DNA of 26,796 bases, taken from the NCBI GenBank assembly GCA_900768805.1, contig CAAGEF010000004.1, positions 1 through 26,796 of the forward strand. Direction: 5' to 3'. The DNA comes from Clostridia bacterium. GTDB lineage: Bacteria; Bacillota; Clostridia; TANB77; CAG-508. Of this stretch, positions 6,528 to 16,668 are shown in pieces (the stretch's first letter is position 1; every line of letters starts with the position of its first letter). The notes under the pieces were generated by a model. That model saw only the letters and a program-made list of their open reading frames with translations. It did no database searches and was not told where the DNA came from. A program made the position numbers and the translations under genes.

Positions 6528-9287
6528 ATGGAAAAAAATAATTCTAATGAAGTTGCACAAAAGAATGAGAAAAGTACTTTATATAGAAAAATTATAGTTA
6601 TTATTTTTATATTATTATTTCTTTTAGGAAATGTTATTTCTTTAAGAGGTGAATATTTATCAATAAAACAAATAAATCAAGATTATATAAATATATTTTT
6701 CAAAAACTTATCTATAGAATATAGTGTTTTCGGAATAAATTTTGTAATTGTATTTATATTGTTTTTTATAACAAATAAAATTATAAAAAAAGGTTTAAAA
6801 CCGTTCTTTAATGATGATAAAAAAGAAATGCCAAGATTGCCAAATAAGAGTATAGCTTTTATTATTGCAATTATTTCTAGTTTTGTTGCAAAAAAAATGC
6901 TTTCAGAAAAATTTATGTTATTTTCTAATGTAGCATGGTTTGGAATAACAGATCCAGTTTTTAATAATGATATTAGTTATTATATGTTTGTTTTACCTTT
7001 TATAAAAACTTTATTTATATATATAATAGGAATTTCAATATTAAATTTCGTTTATGTAGCATTATACAATGTAATAACTTTTAATATTTATTTAAATGGT
7101 GTAGATAGAGAATTATTAAAGAAAAGCTTATTTATAAAACAAATTGTATTTATAGGTTTTATAATAGTAGTATTATTTTCATGTTATATTTGGATAAATT
7201 CAGAAAATATTTTAACACAAAATTTGATTACTATAGAAGATTCTCAAAGAACAGAACTTATAGGTGCTGGTTCATCAGATATTACAGTTAAAATTATTGG
7301 ATATAGAATTCTAAGTATAGTAATTGTTATTTCTGCTTTAAGCTTGATAAAATGTATTAAAAAAGCTAATTTTAAACAAGGTGCGATATCTGTATTGATA
7401 ATACCAGCTTATTTAGTATGTTTGTTTTTAGTTACTATATATGTAGATTGTATATATATGGGTTCTAATGAATTTGATAAAGAAAAAGATTATATAGGAT
7501 ATAATATAGATTTTACTAAAAAAGCTTATGGTATAGATATAAATCAAGTTGATTTAAAAGATTATGACACAATAACTAGAGAACAAGTTCAAGAAAATAA
7601 AGAGTTTTTAGATAATATTCCATTATTTACAACTGACATTATAGAACAAGCTTTAGAACAAAAACAAGAAGATAGTATGTATTATTCTTATAAAAACAGT
7701 AGACTTGCTTATTATGATGTAAATGGAAAGAAAAGTTTAGTATACCTTACTCCAAGAGAAATAATAACCTCGAATAGAACTTACAATAATTTAACATATG
7801 AATATACACATGGATATTCTGTAACTTTAAGCTCTGTTTCTAAAGTAGACAAAAATGGATATCCAGAAATTTTCCAACCAGATGATAATTTTGTAACTCA
7901 GCCAAGAATTTATTTTGGTCTTCAAAATAATAGTGAAATTATTGTTGATTCAGATTATGGAAAGGAATATGATTATCTAATATCAGCAAACCAAAAAGAA
8001 GAAAATGTATATAATGGAAATGCTGGTTTAAAATTAGGTTTTTGGGATAGATTAGTATTAGGACTAAAAAATGGAAATTTTAAACTTGCCTTTTCAAAAT
8101 ATATAAATGAAAATAGCAAAATTATTTCAGAGAGAAATATTTTAGATAGAGTAAATCAATTATTACCAAATATAATGTATGATGAACCATATTTAGTTGT
8201 TTCTGATAGTGGAAAATTAGTATGGGTTGTTGATGGATATACTGTTTCAAAAGAATATCCATATTCACAATTTGTTACATGTGAAAATGGCGAAAAAATA
8301 AATTATATAAGAAATTCTGTAAAAGTTTTAATAGACGCTTATAATGGAACTACACAATATTACATTACAGATAAATCAGATCCTGTAATTAAAGTGTATA
8401 GTGATTTATATCCTTGTCTATTTGCAGAAAATGATGAAAATATTCCAGAAGATATATCTAAACATTTCACATATCCAAAACTTTTATATGAAGTACAGGC
8501 TGAAATGATTAATTTATATCATGGAACAAGTGAAGATGTTTTATATAGAGGAGATAATGTTTGGCAAATAACTACAGAATCAGCAAATAAGAATTCAAAG
8601 ATAAAACCATATTATACATCAGTAAATACAATTGATTCAGAGAAGCCAGAACTTGGACTCATGATTACTTATAACAAATATGGAAAACAAAGTATGACAG
8701 CATACTTGGTAGGTACTTGTAGGAATGGAGAAAACAATTTAACTTTGTATAAATTTGATTCTGAAAATACAGTTGCAGGTATTTCACAAGTAAATAATCA
8801 AATTGAACAAGATGAAAATATTTCAAAAGAATTAGAACTATTAAATACTCCGGGAACAAAATTATTACGAGAAATGGAGATAATTCCAATAGAAAATACA
8901 TTATTGTATGTAGAAAAAGTTTATCAAGTTATGCTTAATGAACCAGATGGAATACCAGCTCTTAAAAAGATTATAGTAGCATCTGGAAATGTACTTGCTA
9001 TGGGTGATTCTTTAGAAGAAGCTATTTTTAATTTATATTCAGATTATTCTATTGAATTAGATTTTTATGATGCTGAAGATATGGATGCATTAATTGATTC
9101 TATAATAAAAGCAAATAATAATTTAAAGGAATCTATGGATGCAAACGATTTTGAAATGATTGGAAAAGATTTTGGAAGTTTAGAGAGTTTAATAGAACAA
9201 TTAGAAGTATTACATGAAAAAAATAAATCTACAGAAAAGGAAGAACCTGAAGAAGAACTGCTTCAAAATATTCTGGATGAAGAATAG
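6528..9287 (+). CDS. UPF0182 family large membrane protein
   Basis: A 919-residue protein of the UPF0182 (COG1615) family, which is widespread in Clostridia, Actinobacteria and Cyanobacteria and has no established biochemical function. About seven hydrophobic segments fill the first ~320 residues, including the family-typical stretch FGITDPVFNNDISYYMF followed by a hydrophobic LPF segment. A long extracytoplasmic domain follows, and the C-terminus is acidic (ending LLQNILDEE). The start ATG 6528 follows AGGAGG (6517-6522), which overlaps the ftsY stop, so translation is probably coupled. It lies 11 bp before pgsA. Membrane location is clear; any role in envelope homeostasis would be a guess. 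Confidence 0.9.
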   Translation: MEKNNSNEVAQKNEKSTLYRKIIVIIFILLFLLGNVISLRGEYLSIKQINQDYINIFFKNLSIEYSVFGINFVIVFILFFITNKIIKKGLKPFFNDDKKEMPRLPNKSIAFIIAIISSFVAKKMLSEKFMLFSNVAWFGITDPVFNNDISYYMFVLPFIKTLFIYIIGISILNFVYVALYNVITFNIYLNGVDRELLKKSLFIKQIVFIGFIIVVLFSCYIWINSENILTQNLITIEDSQRTELIGAGSSDITVKIIGYRILSIVIVISALSLIKCIKKANFKQGAISVLIIPAYLVCLFLVTIYVDCIYMGSNEFDKEKDYIGYNIDFTKKAYGIDINQVDLKDYDTITREQVQENKEFLDNIPLFTTDIIEQALEQKQEDSMYYSYKNSRLAYYDVNGKKSLVYLTPREIITSNRTYNNLTYEYTHGYSVTLSSVSKVDKNGYPEIFQPDDNFVTQPRIYFGLQNNSEIIVDSDYGKEYDYLISANQKEENVYNGNAGLKLGFWDRLVLGLKNGNFKLAFSKYINENSKIISERNILDRVNQLLPNIMYDEPYLVVSDSGKLVWVVDGYTVSKEYPYSQFVTCENGEKINYIRNSVKVLIDAYNGTTQYYITDKSDPVIKVYSDLYPCLFAENDENIPEDISKHFTYPKLLYEVQAEMINLYHGTSEDVLYRGDNVWQITTESANKNSKIKPYYTSVNTIDSEKPELGLMITYNKYGKQSMTAYLVGTCRNGENNLTLYKFDSENTVAGISQVNNQIEQDENISKELELLNTPGTKLLREMEIIPIENTLLYVEKVYQVMLNEPDGIPALKKIIVASGNVLAMGDSLEEAIFNLYSDYSIELDFYDAEDMDALIDSIIKANNNLKESMDANDFEMIGKDFGSLESLIEQLEVLHEKNKSTEKEEPEEELLQNILDEE

Positions 9288-9298
9288 GAGGATAGAAA

Positions 9299-9895
9299 AT
9301 GAATTTAGCTAATAAATTAACAATATTTAGAATGATTTTAGTACCAATAATAGTAATAATACCATTTTTCGGATTAGAAATTGAATTTTTAGGGATAAAT
9401 TTAACTTTTTGGCTTATGGAATTAGTTTTTGTAATTGCCTCAATTACAGATAAATTAGATGGATATATCGCAAGAAGTAAAAATCAAATAACTACTTTTG
9501 GAAAATTTTTAGATCCTATTGCCGATAAAATTTTAGTTTTAGCAACAATGACTTTATTAGTACAATTTGGAAAATTACCTGCCTGGATTCCAATAATAAT
9601 ATTAACAAGAGAATTTTTAGTGTCTGGATATAGATTAGTTGCAGCTCAAAAAGATGGGGCAGTTATTGCAGCATCTTTTTGGGGAAAATTAAAAACAGTA
9701 ACACAAATGGTAGCAATAATTCTTATATTAGTAGATACATATGCTTATGCAGATTTCTTATTTAAAGCAATAGAAAGTACTCCAAGACTTATAATAAATA
9801 TTTTATCAACAGTTCTAATGACAATTTCTGTTATAGCAACAATATTTTCTGGGTGGGATTATATTAAAGGTGGAAAAGATTTATTTAAAGACTAA
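9299..9895 (+). CDS. pgsA: CDP-diacylglycerol-glycerol-3-phosphate 3-phosphatidyltransferase
   Basis: Integral membrane enzyme that makes phosphatidylglycerol-phosphate, the committed step to phosphatidylglycerol. The CDP-alcohol phosphotransferase signature D-x2-D-G-x2-A-R-x8-G-x3-D-x3-D is complete at D51, D54, G55, A58, R59, G68, D72 and D76. The 198-residue length and the hydrophobic segments fit PgsA. An AGGAGG lies just before ATG 9299, and the gene is 11 bp after the UPF0182 gene. Phosphatidylglycerol is the phosphoglycerol donor for LtaS-type enzymes, so it could supply the protein encoded at 838-2679 (inference). A cardiolipin-synthase-like member of the same superfamily is the main alternative, but size and motif favour PgsA. 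Confidence 0.92.
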   Translation: MNLANKLTIFRMILVPIIVIIPFFGLEIEFLGINLTFWLMELVFVIASITDKLDGYIARSKNQITTFGKFLDPIADKILVLATMTLLVQFGKLPAWIPIIILTREFLVSGYRLVAAQKDGAVIAASFWGKLKTVTQMVAIILILVDTYAYADFLFKAIESTPRLIINILSTVLMTISVIATIFSGWDYIKGGKDLFKD

Positions 9896-9933
9896 AATTT
9901 AATAAAACAAATACTTAAGAAGGAGAAGCTATA

Positions 9934-11925
9934 ATGACAAAAGAACAGGCTAAAAAAAGAATAGATGAATTGAATAAATTAACAGCATATTATGCAAAAA
10001 AATATTATGATGAAGATGATCCAGAGATTTCAGATTTTGAATATGATATGCTAATGTTAGAATTAAGAAATCTTGAAAAAGAGTTTCCTGAATTTATTTC
10101 AAAAGATTCCTTAACACAAAAAGTTGGCGGAACAGTAAAAGAAGGATTTGAAAAAGTAGAACATGAAGTTCCACTTCAAAGTTTACAAGATATATTTACT
10201 TTTGAAGAACTGATAGCATTTGATGAAAGAGTAAAAAAAGCTTTAGAAAATGAAGAAGTAAATTATGTAGTAGAAACTAAAATTGATGGATTATCTGTTA
10301 GTTTAGAATATAAAAAAGGTGAGTTTTTCAGAGGAGCAACTAGAGGAAATGGATTAGTTGGTGAAGATATTACTGAAAATTTAAAAACAGTAAAAAGTAT
10401 TCCTAAAAAAATTTCTGAGCCAATAGATATTACTGTTAGAGGTGAAGTATTTATTGGTAAAGAAGAATTTGAAAAAATGAACGAGGAAAGAGAAGCAAAT
10501 GAAGAAACATTGTTTGCGAATGCTAGGAATGCTGCTGCAGGTTCTTTAAGACAATTAGATAGTTCTATAACAGCAAAAAGACCATTAGATATTTTTATAT
10601 TTAATGTTCAAAAATCAGAAGATTTAAAATTCAAATCACATATAGAGTCTTTAAATTATTTGGAAAAATTAGGATTTAATGTTAATCCAGTTAGAAAATA
10701 TGTAGATAATATAGAAGATGCAATAAAAGAAATTCAAGCAATTGGAGAAAATAGAGAAGCTTTAACTTTCGGAATAGATGGAGCAGTTATAAAAGTCGAT
10801 GATTTAAAACAAAGAGAAATATTAGGAACAAATTTTAAAACACCAAAATGGGCTATAGCTTATAAGTATCCTCCAGAACAAAAAGAAACAATTTTAAAAG
10901 AAATTGCATTTCAGGTGGGAAGAACAGGTGTTATAACACCAATGGCAATTTTAGAGCCAGTTAAAGTAGCAGGTTCTACAATTTCAAAAACAACTTTGCA
11001 TAATGAGGATTTTGTAAAAGAAAAAGAACTAATGGTAGGAGATACAGTAGTTATTCAAAAAGCTGGAGATGTAATACCAGAAGTAGTTAAAGTAGTTAAA
11101 GAAAAAAGGACTGGAAAAGAAACTATATTTGAAATGCCAAAAACTTGCCCTGTTTGTGGAGCTTTGGCTGTTAGAGAAGAAGGAGAAGCAGCTACTAGAT
11201 GTATAGGTGTAGAATGTCCAGCAAAACAATATAGAAATATAATTCATTTTGCCTCAAGAGAAGCTATGAATATTAAAGGTCTAGGAGATAGCATAATTGA
11301 AGAATTCTTAAATAGAGAAATGATAAAAAATATAGCTGATTTATATGATTTAGAACTTGAAGATATAGCAAGTCTTAAAAAAAATGGAAAAAAATTTGCT
11401 CAAAATTTAATAGATAGTTTAAATGAAAGCAAGAAAAATGATTTATCAAGAGTAATTACTGGTTTAGGAATAAATCATATAGGAGTTAAAGCTGCAAAGC
11501 AACTTGCTAAAAAATATAAAAATATAGATAATTTGATGAATGCAGAATTAGAAGAATTAAGTTCAATAGATGATATGGGAGAGATAATGGCTAAAAGTGT
11601 ATATGAATTTTTCAAACAATCTCAAACTATTGATTTAATAAATAGATTAAAAGCATCAGGTATTAATATGAATTTTATTGAAGAAGAAGGAACTGATTCT
11701 AGATTTGAAGGAAAAGTATTTGTATTAACTGGAAGTTTAGAAAAATATTCAAGAAAAGATGCGGAAAAAATAATAGAAAAATTTGGTGGAAAAACATCAT
11801 CATCTGTATCTAAGAAAACATCATATGTTTTAGCAGGAGAAGATAGTGGAAGTAAACTTGTTAAAGCAAACGAGCTTGGAGTAACTGTTATTACAGAAAA
11901 TGAATTTGAAGAAATGATAAAATAA
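9934..11925 (+). CDS. ligA: NAD-dependent DNA ligase LigA
   Basis: Seals nicks in replication and repair using NAD+. At 663 residues it has full family length. Order: Ia and adenylation domain with the KxDG site at K116-D118, OB fold (PKWAIAYKYPPEQ region), a Cys4 zinc finger (C405, C408, C423, C428), helix-hairpin-helix repeats (about 430-570) and a C-terminal BRCT domain (about 590-663). The start ATG 9934 follows AAGAAGGAG. The gene lies 38 bp after pgsA in the same run. In many Firmicutes pcrA sits beside ligA; here it does not. Confidence 0.97.
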   Translation: MTKEQAKKRIDELNKLTAYYAKKYYDEDDPEISDFEYDMLMLELRNLEKEFPEFISKDSLTQKVGGTVKEGFEKVEHEVPLQSLQDIFTFEELIAFDERVKKALENEEVNYVVETKIDGLSVSLEYKKGEFFRGATRGNGLVGEDITENLKTVKSIPKKISEPIDITVRGEVFIGKEEFEKMNEEREANEETLFANARNAAAGSLRQLDSSITAKRPLDIFIFNVQKSEDLKFKSHIESLNYLEKLGFNVNPVRKYVDNIEDAIKEIQAIGENREALTFGIDGAVIKVDDLKQREILGTNFKTPKWAIAYKYPPEQKETILKEIAFQVGRTGVITPMAILEPVKVAGSTISKTTLHNEDFVKEKELMVGDTVVIQKAGDVIPEVVKVVKEKRTGKETIFEMPKTCPVCGALAVREEGEAATRCIGVECPAKQYRNIIHFASREAMNIKGLGDSIIEEFLNREMIKNIADLYDLELEDIASLKKNGKKFAQNLIDSLNESKKNDLSRVITGLGINHIGVKAAKQLAKKYKNIDNLMNAELEELSSIDDMGEIMAKSVYEFFKQSQTIDLINRLKASGINMNFIEEEGTDSRFEGKVFVLTGSLEKYSRKDAEKIIEKFGGKTSSSVSKKTSYVLAGEDSGSKLVKANELGVTVITENEFEEMIK

Positions 11926-11936
11926 GGAGCAAAAAA

Positions 11937-12176
11937 GTGGATAAAAATTATACTTTTGAAATGTTTTGGGAAGATTTAGATAATGGATTTGAAATATATT
12001 ATAATTATATGGATTGTAAATATTTAATTTATAAGCTTGGAAAGAATTGTTATAAAAATGATCTTATTGAAGCAAAACCAAAATCTCCACAACAAAAAAG
12101 CTCAATGATTACTCTAAAAAGAGTTAAAGAGTTATTTGAGTTTATGGAGAATTTAGAATACAAATCAGGAATATAA
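11937..12176 (+). CDS. Small conserved-looking protein of unknown function
   Basis: A 79-residue ORF beginning at GTG 11937, with AAGGAG (11924-11929) 7 nt upstream, placed 11 bp after ligA and 26 bp before ruvB. Tight spacing, a good ribosome binding site and coding-like composition support a real gene. The protein is rich in Tyr, Phe and Trp in the first half, has no membrane segment or signal peptide, and ends in a basic helix-like stretch (MITLKRVKELFEFMENLEYK). No known motif is visible. A role with its DNA-repair neighbours is only suggested by position. Confidence 0.75.
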   Translation: MDKNYTFEMFWEDLDNGFEIYYNYMDCKYLIYKLGKNCYKNDLIEAKPKSPQQKSSMITLKRVKELFEFMENLEYKSGI

Positions 12177-12202
12177 ATTTTGCTTAGAAAGGTATTTGGA
12201 TT

Positions 12203-13204
12203 ATGGAAGATAATATATTTGAAAAAAATGTTAAAGATAGAGAAGAAGAAATTACAGAATATTCTTTACGTCCACAAAATCTAAATGAATATATAGGACA
12301 AACTAAAGTTAAAGAAAATATGAAAGTATATATAGAAGCTGCAAAAAAAAGAGGAGAAGCTTTAGACCATGTTCTGTTATATGGCCCTCCTGGTCTTGGA
12401 AAAACTACATTATCTAATATAATAGCAAATGAGATGGGGTCAAAAATAAAAATAACTTCCGGACCAGCAATAGAAAAACAAGGAGATTTAGCTTCTATAC
12501 TTACAAATTTATCTGAAAATGATGTTTTGTTTATAGATGAAATACATAGATTAAATAAAACTGTAGAAGAAATTTTATATCCAGCTTTGGAGGATTTTAG
12601 TTTAGATATAATGATAGGAAAAGGACCTAGTGCAAGAGCAATAAGACTTGATTTACCAAAATTTACCCTAATAGGTGCAACAACAAAAGCAGGTTCTTTA
12701 TCTACTCCTTTAAGAGATAGATTTGGAATTACATCAAGACTTGAATTATATTCGGCAGAAGATTTAACTACAATAGTAAAAAGGTCTAGTGTAATTTTAG
12801 GAATAGATATAGATGAAGAAGGTGCATTTGAGATTGCTAGGCGTTCTAGAGGAACCCCTAGAATTGCTAATAGATTATTAAAAAGAGTAAGAGATTATGC
12901 TTCTGTTTTAGGTGATGGAAATATTAGTTTGAAAATTGCAAAAATTGCACTTAGTAAATTAGAAATAGATGATTTAGGTTTAGATAATATAGATAAAAAA
13001 TTATTAGAGACTATAATATATAAATATAAAGGTGGACCAGTAGGTTTAGAAACTTTATCAGTTACAGTAAACGAAGAGGTAGAAACAATTGAAGATGTTT
13101 ATGAACCTTATTTAATGCAAATCGGATTTTTATCAAGAACTCCTAGAGGTAGAATTGTAACACCACTTGCATATGAACATCTTGGATTAGAATATAATAG
13201 TTAA
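12203..13204 (+). CDS. ruvB: Holliday junction branch migration ATPase RuvB
   Basis: Hexameric AAA+ motor that drives branch migration with RuvA. The 333-residue protein has GPPGLGKTT (Walker A, 61-69), LFIDEIH (Walker B, 109-115), a sensor-1 segment (GATTKAG), the arginine-finger region around TPLRDRFGITSRLELY and a C-terminal winged helix ending in RTPRGRIVTPLAYEHLG. The start ATG 12203 follows AGAAAGG. RuvA and RuvC are not adjacent here, although in many Clostridia ruvA-ruvB precede queuosine genes. The QueH homologue two genes downstream and queA at the right end fit a rearranged version of that cluster. Confidence 0.97.
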   Translation: MEDNIFEKNVKDREEEITEYSLRPQNLNEYIGQTKVKENMKVYIEAAKKRGEALDHVLLYGPPGLGKTTLSNIIANEMGSKIKITSGPAIEKQGDLASILTNLSENDVLFIDEIHRLNKTVEEILYPALEDFSLDIMIGKGPSARAIRLDLPKFTLIGATTKAGSLSTPLRDRFGITSRLELYSAEDLTTIVKRSSVILGIDIDEEGAFEIARRSRGTPRIANRLLKRVRDYASVLGDGNISLKIAKIALSKLEIDDLGLDNIDKKLLETIIYKYKGGPVGLETLSVTVNEEVETIEDVYEPYLMQIGFLSRTPRGRIVTPLAYEHLGLEYNS

Positions 13205-13216
13205 AGGTGAGATTGT

Positions 13217-15328
13217 ATGGTTCAAATATTGATTTCAATTATTTTAGTGGTTTTGTTAATTTTTCTAAAAAAAACAAATAAAATAAACAATTTTAAATAT
13301 GGAATAATAAGTATTATTTTTATAAGTTTTATTTGTGAATTAACAATTTTTAATATAAATTGTTACAGATTAAAATTTTCAAAATATGAAGAAAAAACAT
13401 TTGATATAACAGAATGTGAATTGCAAGATTTTTTATATGATAGTGAAAAAAATGAATACATAATGAATGAAAATTCTGCTTGTATTATTTTAGATAATTT
13501 AAATATAGAGATAGGAACTATTTATATAAATGGTGAAGTTCAAGATATTATAGAAAAAGAAGAGGATGAGCAAAATGAAATTATTCAAACAACGAGAGAA
13601 AATAAAATAGAATATCAAATTTTATATACTGATAAAACAAGTGAAAATTATAGAGAGTTAGATTCAAAAGTTTTAGTAAATTCATTAGAAAATAGCAAGT
13701 ATACAACTTGTTATTTATCAGGTGAAAGCCCAAAAGTTGCAATAAAATTTTATGGAGAAAAAGGAAATAGTTTCAAGTTTGATTCAATAATTTTAAATAA
13801 AGATGTTCCTTTTGAATTAAATATTCCTAGAATTTTATTTTTAATAAGCATAGTTACTTTAATATATAGTCTAAAAAAACTAGATTTTTGGAATTTAAAT
13901 TATAAAGATAATGAATCAAAAGCAACTGATATGTTTTTATTAACATTGTTTATTTTTATAGTTTTAAATATATGTATATCACAAAATACAATAGTAAATA
14001 CTCCAGATTTTTATTGTGATGATTTTTCAAGAAGTATAATAAATAAAAAATTTTATTTAGAAAAAGAACCAAGTGAAAAATTATTAAAGTTAGAAAATCC
14101 ATATGATTCTACAGTAAGAAGTAGAGATATATGTGAATGGGATTCAGCACTATTTGAAGGAAAATACTATATTTATTTTGGAATATTGCCACAGCTTATA
14201 TTATTTGTTCCATATATGCTAATTACGAAGAGATTTTTAACATCAGGAATTGGTGTTTTAATATTTTCTATATTTGCATTATTTTTCTTAGGATTATTAT
14301 TATTTGAGATTTTAAAAAAATGGTTTAAAGATATTCCTTTAAAATTATGGTTTTTTGCAGAAATAATTTTATTATCAGGTTCAGTTATATTTAATTTAAT
14401 AGGAAGACCTATGTTTTATGAAGTATTGCCAGCATCGGGTCTATGTTTTGCTTCAATTGGTATATTTTTTGCATTTAACTTTTTTATATTAAATCCTGAT
14501 AAATATCGAAATTTATTTTTAGCATGTTCGTTTTTAGCATTATCAGTTGCTTGTAGACCAACAATGTTATTAGTTTCTTTAATTATAATGTTACCAATTT
14601 TAAAATTATTCATTACTAATATTAAAGAAAAAAAGAATATTATAAAAACAATACTTTCGATATGTATTCCATATTTGACCATAGGAAGTTTACTTATGAT
14701 ATATAATTACATAAGATTTAAAAATCCATTTGAATTTGGAACTATATATCAATTAACAGTAAATGATATGGGAAATTTAAAATACAGATTATTGACAATA
14801 CCAGCTGGTTTAGTAATATCTTTATTTAAAATACCAAGGTTTGTTCCACAATTTCCTTTTATAGTGCAAGATTCTAAGACAATATCCTTTTTTGGATATT
14901 TTTATACAGAAGATAATATTGGTGGATTATTTATGTTAGTACCAATCTGTTTTGCAGTATTTTTTCTTCCAAAATTAAGAGGAAAATTTGAAGATAAAAA
15001 ATTGGAATATATAGTAAAAGCTTTTATAATAGTAGGATTATTAATGTGCTGTTTAAGTATTTATAATGCAGGAGTTTTGCAAAGATATTTAGTAGATTAT
15101 GCATGGCTTTTAATAATAGCCAGTTTGATAATTATATTAACATTTTATAAAAATTTCCAAACACAGGAAATGAAGGCTTTTTTTACGAAGTTTATAGGAT
15201 ATATAACAATATTTGTATTTTTTGTAAATTTAATGTCTGGAGTAATTGTTGGAGAAAAAGACTATATGAAAGAATATTATCCTAAAGCTTTTTATAATAT
15301 AAGATATTCGATATGTTTTTGGGAATAA
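13217..15328 (+). CDS. Polytopic membrane protein, probable GT-C-like glycosyltransferase
   Basis: A 703-residue protein. Two hydrophobic segments (about 3-17 and 27-46) are followed by a polar extracytoplasmic region (about 50-205) that ends in a beta-rich stretch, then by many membrane segments to the C-terminus. The region around 265-322 contains DFYCDDF, NPYD, WDSA and GKYYIYFG (YYIYFG at 317-322). That arrangement is seen in a widespread, poorly characterised group of GT-C-like membrane proteins that use lipid-linked sugars. I recognise the architecture but cannot assign a donor or acceptor. The start ATG 13217 follows AAAGGTGAG. It sits in a dense run between ruvB and QueH, with gaps of 12 and 31 bp. 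Confidence 0.65.
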   Translation: MVQILISIILVVLLIFLKKTNKINNFKYGIISIIFISFICELTIFNINCYRLKFSKYEEKTFDITECELQDFLYDSEKNEYIMNENSACIILDNLNIEIGTIYINGEVQDIIEKEEDEQNEIIQTTRENKIEYQILYTDKTSENYRELDSKVLVNSLENSKYTTCYLSGESPKVAIKFYGEKGNSFKFDSIILNKDVPFELNIPRILFLISIVTLIYSLKKLDFWNLNYKDNESKATDMFLLTLFIFIVLNICISQNTIVNTPDFYCDDFSRSIINKKFYLEKEPSEKLLKLENPYDSTVRSRDICEWDSALFEGKYYIYFGILPQLILFVPYMLITKRFLTSGIGVLIFSIFALFFLGLLLFEILKKWFKDIPLKLWFFAEIILLSGSVIFNLIGRPMFYEVLPASGLCFASIGIFFAFNFFILNPDKYRNLFLACSFLALSVACRPTMLLVSLIIMLPILKLFITNIKEKKNIIKTILSICIPYLTIGSLLMIYNYIRFKNPFEFGTIYQLTVNDMGNLKYRLLTIPAGLVISLFKIPRFVPQFPFIVQDSKTISFFGYFYTEDNIGGLFMLVPICFAVFFLPKLRGKFEDKKLEYIVKAFIIVGLLMCCLSIYNAGVLQRYLVDYAWLLIIASLIIILTFYKNFQTQEMKAFFTKFIGYITIFVFFVNLMSGVIVGEKDYMKEYYPKAFYNIRYSICFWE

Positions 15329-15359
15329 ATATAATTAAACAAGTTATAAAGGAGTAAAA

Positions 15360-16403
15360 ATGAAATTATTATTACATACTTGTTGTGCACCTTGCAGTGT
15401 ATATTGTATAAAAAGTTTAAGAGAAGAAGGAATAGAACCAGTATCTTATTGGTTTAATCCTAATATTCATCCATATATTGAATATAAAACAAGAAGAGAT
15501 ACGTTAGTAGAATATAGTAAAATAGAAAATTTTAAATTGGTTATTGAAGATAATTATGGACTACGTGAATTTTGTAAGAAGGTAGTTGATGATTTAAATA
15601 ATCGTTGTAGTAATTATTGTTATTTAGTACGATTAGAACAAACAGCAAAATATGCTAAAGAAAATGGATATGATGCTTTTTCTACAACATTACTTGTTAG
15701 TCCTTATCAAAATCATCAAGTTATAAAAAAAATTGGAGAAGAATTAGCTAAAAAATATAATGTAGAATTTTTATATAGAGATTTTAGACCAGGATTTAAG
15801 GAAGGTCAAAATAAAGCTAGAGAATTAGGTTTATATATGCAAAAATATTGTGGATGTGTTTTTTCAGAGGAAAGTAGATATAATAACCCAAATCCACCAA
15901 AGCTAGCATTACCAGAAAATTTTGAATTTTTACCAGTAAAAAGAAGTATTGTAATAAAAAAGGAAAAAGAGAATAAAGAGCAATATATGGATTTGTTATT
16001 AGAAGCTGATCCAAGTAAAGAAATTATACAAAAGTATCTAAAAGACGGAGATTTGTTTGTTTTAACATATAAAGAAGAAGTAGCATGTGTTGCAGTAGTA
16101 ACTAAAGTAGATGATAATAGCGTAGAGCTAAAAAATATAGCAACAGTAGAAAAATATCGTGGTCAAGGTTATGGTAAAAAGATGATAAAATACTTAATTG
16201 ATAATTATAAGCCAAGGTATAATAAAATGATTGTAGGAACAACAGAAAATAATATACCATTCTATGTTAAGCAAGGGTTTGATAAATATGAAAAGACAAT
16301 AAAAAATTTCTTTGTAGATAATTATAAAGAAGAAATATGGGATGGAGATTTGCATTGTACAGATATGTATTATTATTCAAAAAATTTAAAAAATAAAACA
16401 TAA
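15360..16403 (+). CDS. queH: QueH epoxyqueuosine reductase fused to a GNAT acetyltransferase domain
   Basis: Residues 1-185 are QueH, the iron-sulfur enzyme that reduces epoxyqueuosine to queuosine in tRNA. The expected cysteines are present: C8/C9/C12 (LLLHTCCAPCSVYC), C83/C87 (NRCSNYCYLVRL) and C164/C166 (QKYCGC). A typical QueH is about 200 residues; this protein has 347. Residues about 195-345 form a GNAT domain with a beta strand ending ELKNIATVEKY, the acetyl-CoA loop RGQGYGKK (267-274) and the later IPFYVKQGFDKYE motif. The reading frame is continuous and starts at ATG 15360, 5 nt after AAAGGAG (15348-15354). The GNAT substrate is unknown; it could act on tRNA, a queuosine derivative, or a protein. 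QueA, which makes the substrate of QueH, begins at 26688. Confidence 0.9.
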   Translation: MKLLLHTCCAPCSVYCIKSLREEGIEPVSYWFNPNIHPYIEYKTRRDTLVEYSKIENFKLVIEDNYGLREFCKKVVDDLNNRCSNYCYLVRLEQTAKYAKENGYDAFSTTLLVSPYQNHQVIKKIGEELAKKYNVEFLYRDFRPGFKEGQNKARELGLYMQKYCGCVFSEESRYNNPNPPKLALPENFEFLPVKRSIVIKKEKENKEQYMDLLLEADPSKEIIQKYLKDGDLFVLTYKEEVACVAVVTKVDDNSVELKNIATVEKYRGQGYGKKMIKYLIDNYKPRYNKMIVGTTENNIPFYVKQGFDKYEKTIKNFFVDNYKEEIWDGDLHCTDMYYYSKNLKNKT

Positions 16404-16422
16404 TTTGAAGGGGAGTGTATTG

Positions 16423-16668
16423 ATGAAGAAAAAAATTTTTATAGTAAGTTTTATTATTGGTTGTATATTTTTAGTAATGGGATTTTACTATTTATATATA
16501 AAAGCAGGTATTCCATATCAAGATCCAACTACTGAGATGATTCAAGAATATAATAGAAATATGAGAATTGGAGAAGTTTCAATATTAGTTGGATTTTGTA
16601 TTGAGATGATTAATATATTTGGAATAATAACTTATGTTGTTTTAAAAAGGTTAAATCCTAAAAAATAG
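16423..16668 (+). CDS. Small two-segment membrane protein, unknown function
   Basis: An 81-residue protein from ATG 16423, with AAGGGGAG (16408-16415) 7 nt upstream. An in-frame TTG at 16405 overlaps that ribosome binding site and is not likely to be the start. It has two membrane segments (about 5-27 and 51-73) joined by a polar loop, and a basic C-terminus. No family is recognised. It begins 19 bp after the QueH-GNAT gene and is the last gene of the long run that starts at ftsY; the shared terminator follows at 16729. Confidence 0.7.
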   Translation: MKKKIFIVSFIIGCIFLVMGFYYLYIKAGIPYQDPTTEMIQEYNRNMRIGEVSILVGFCIEMINIFGIITYVVLKRLNPKK

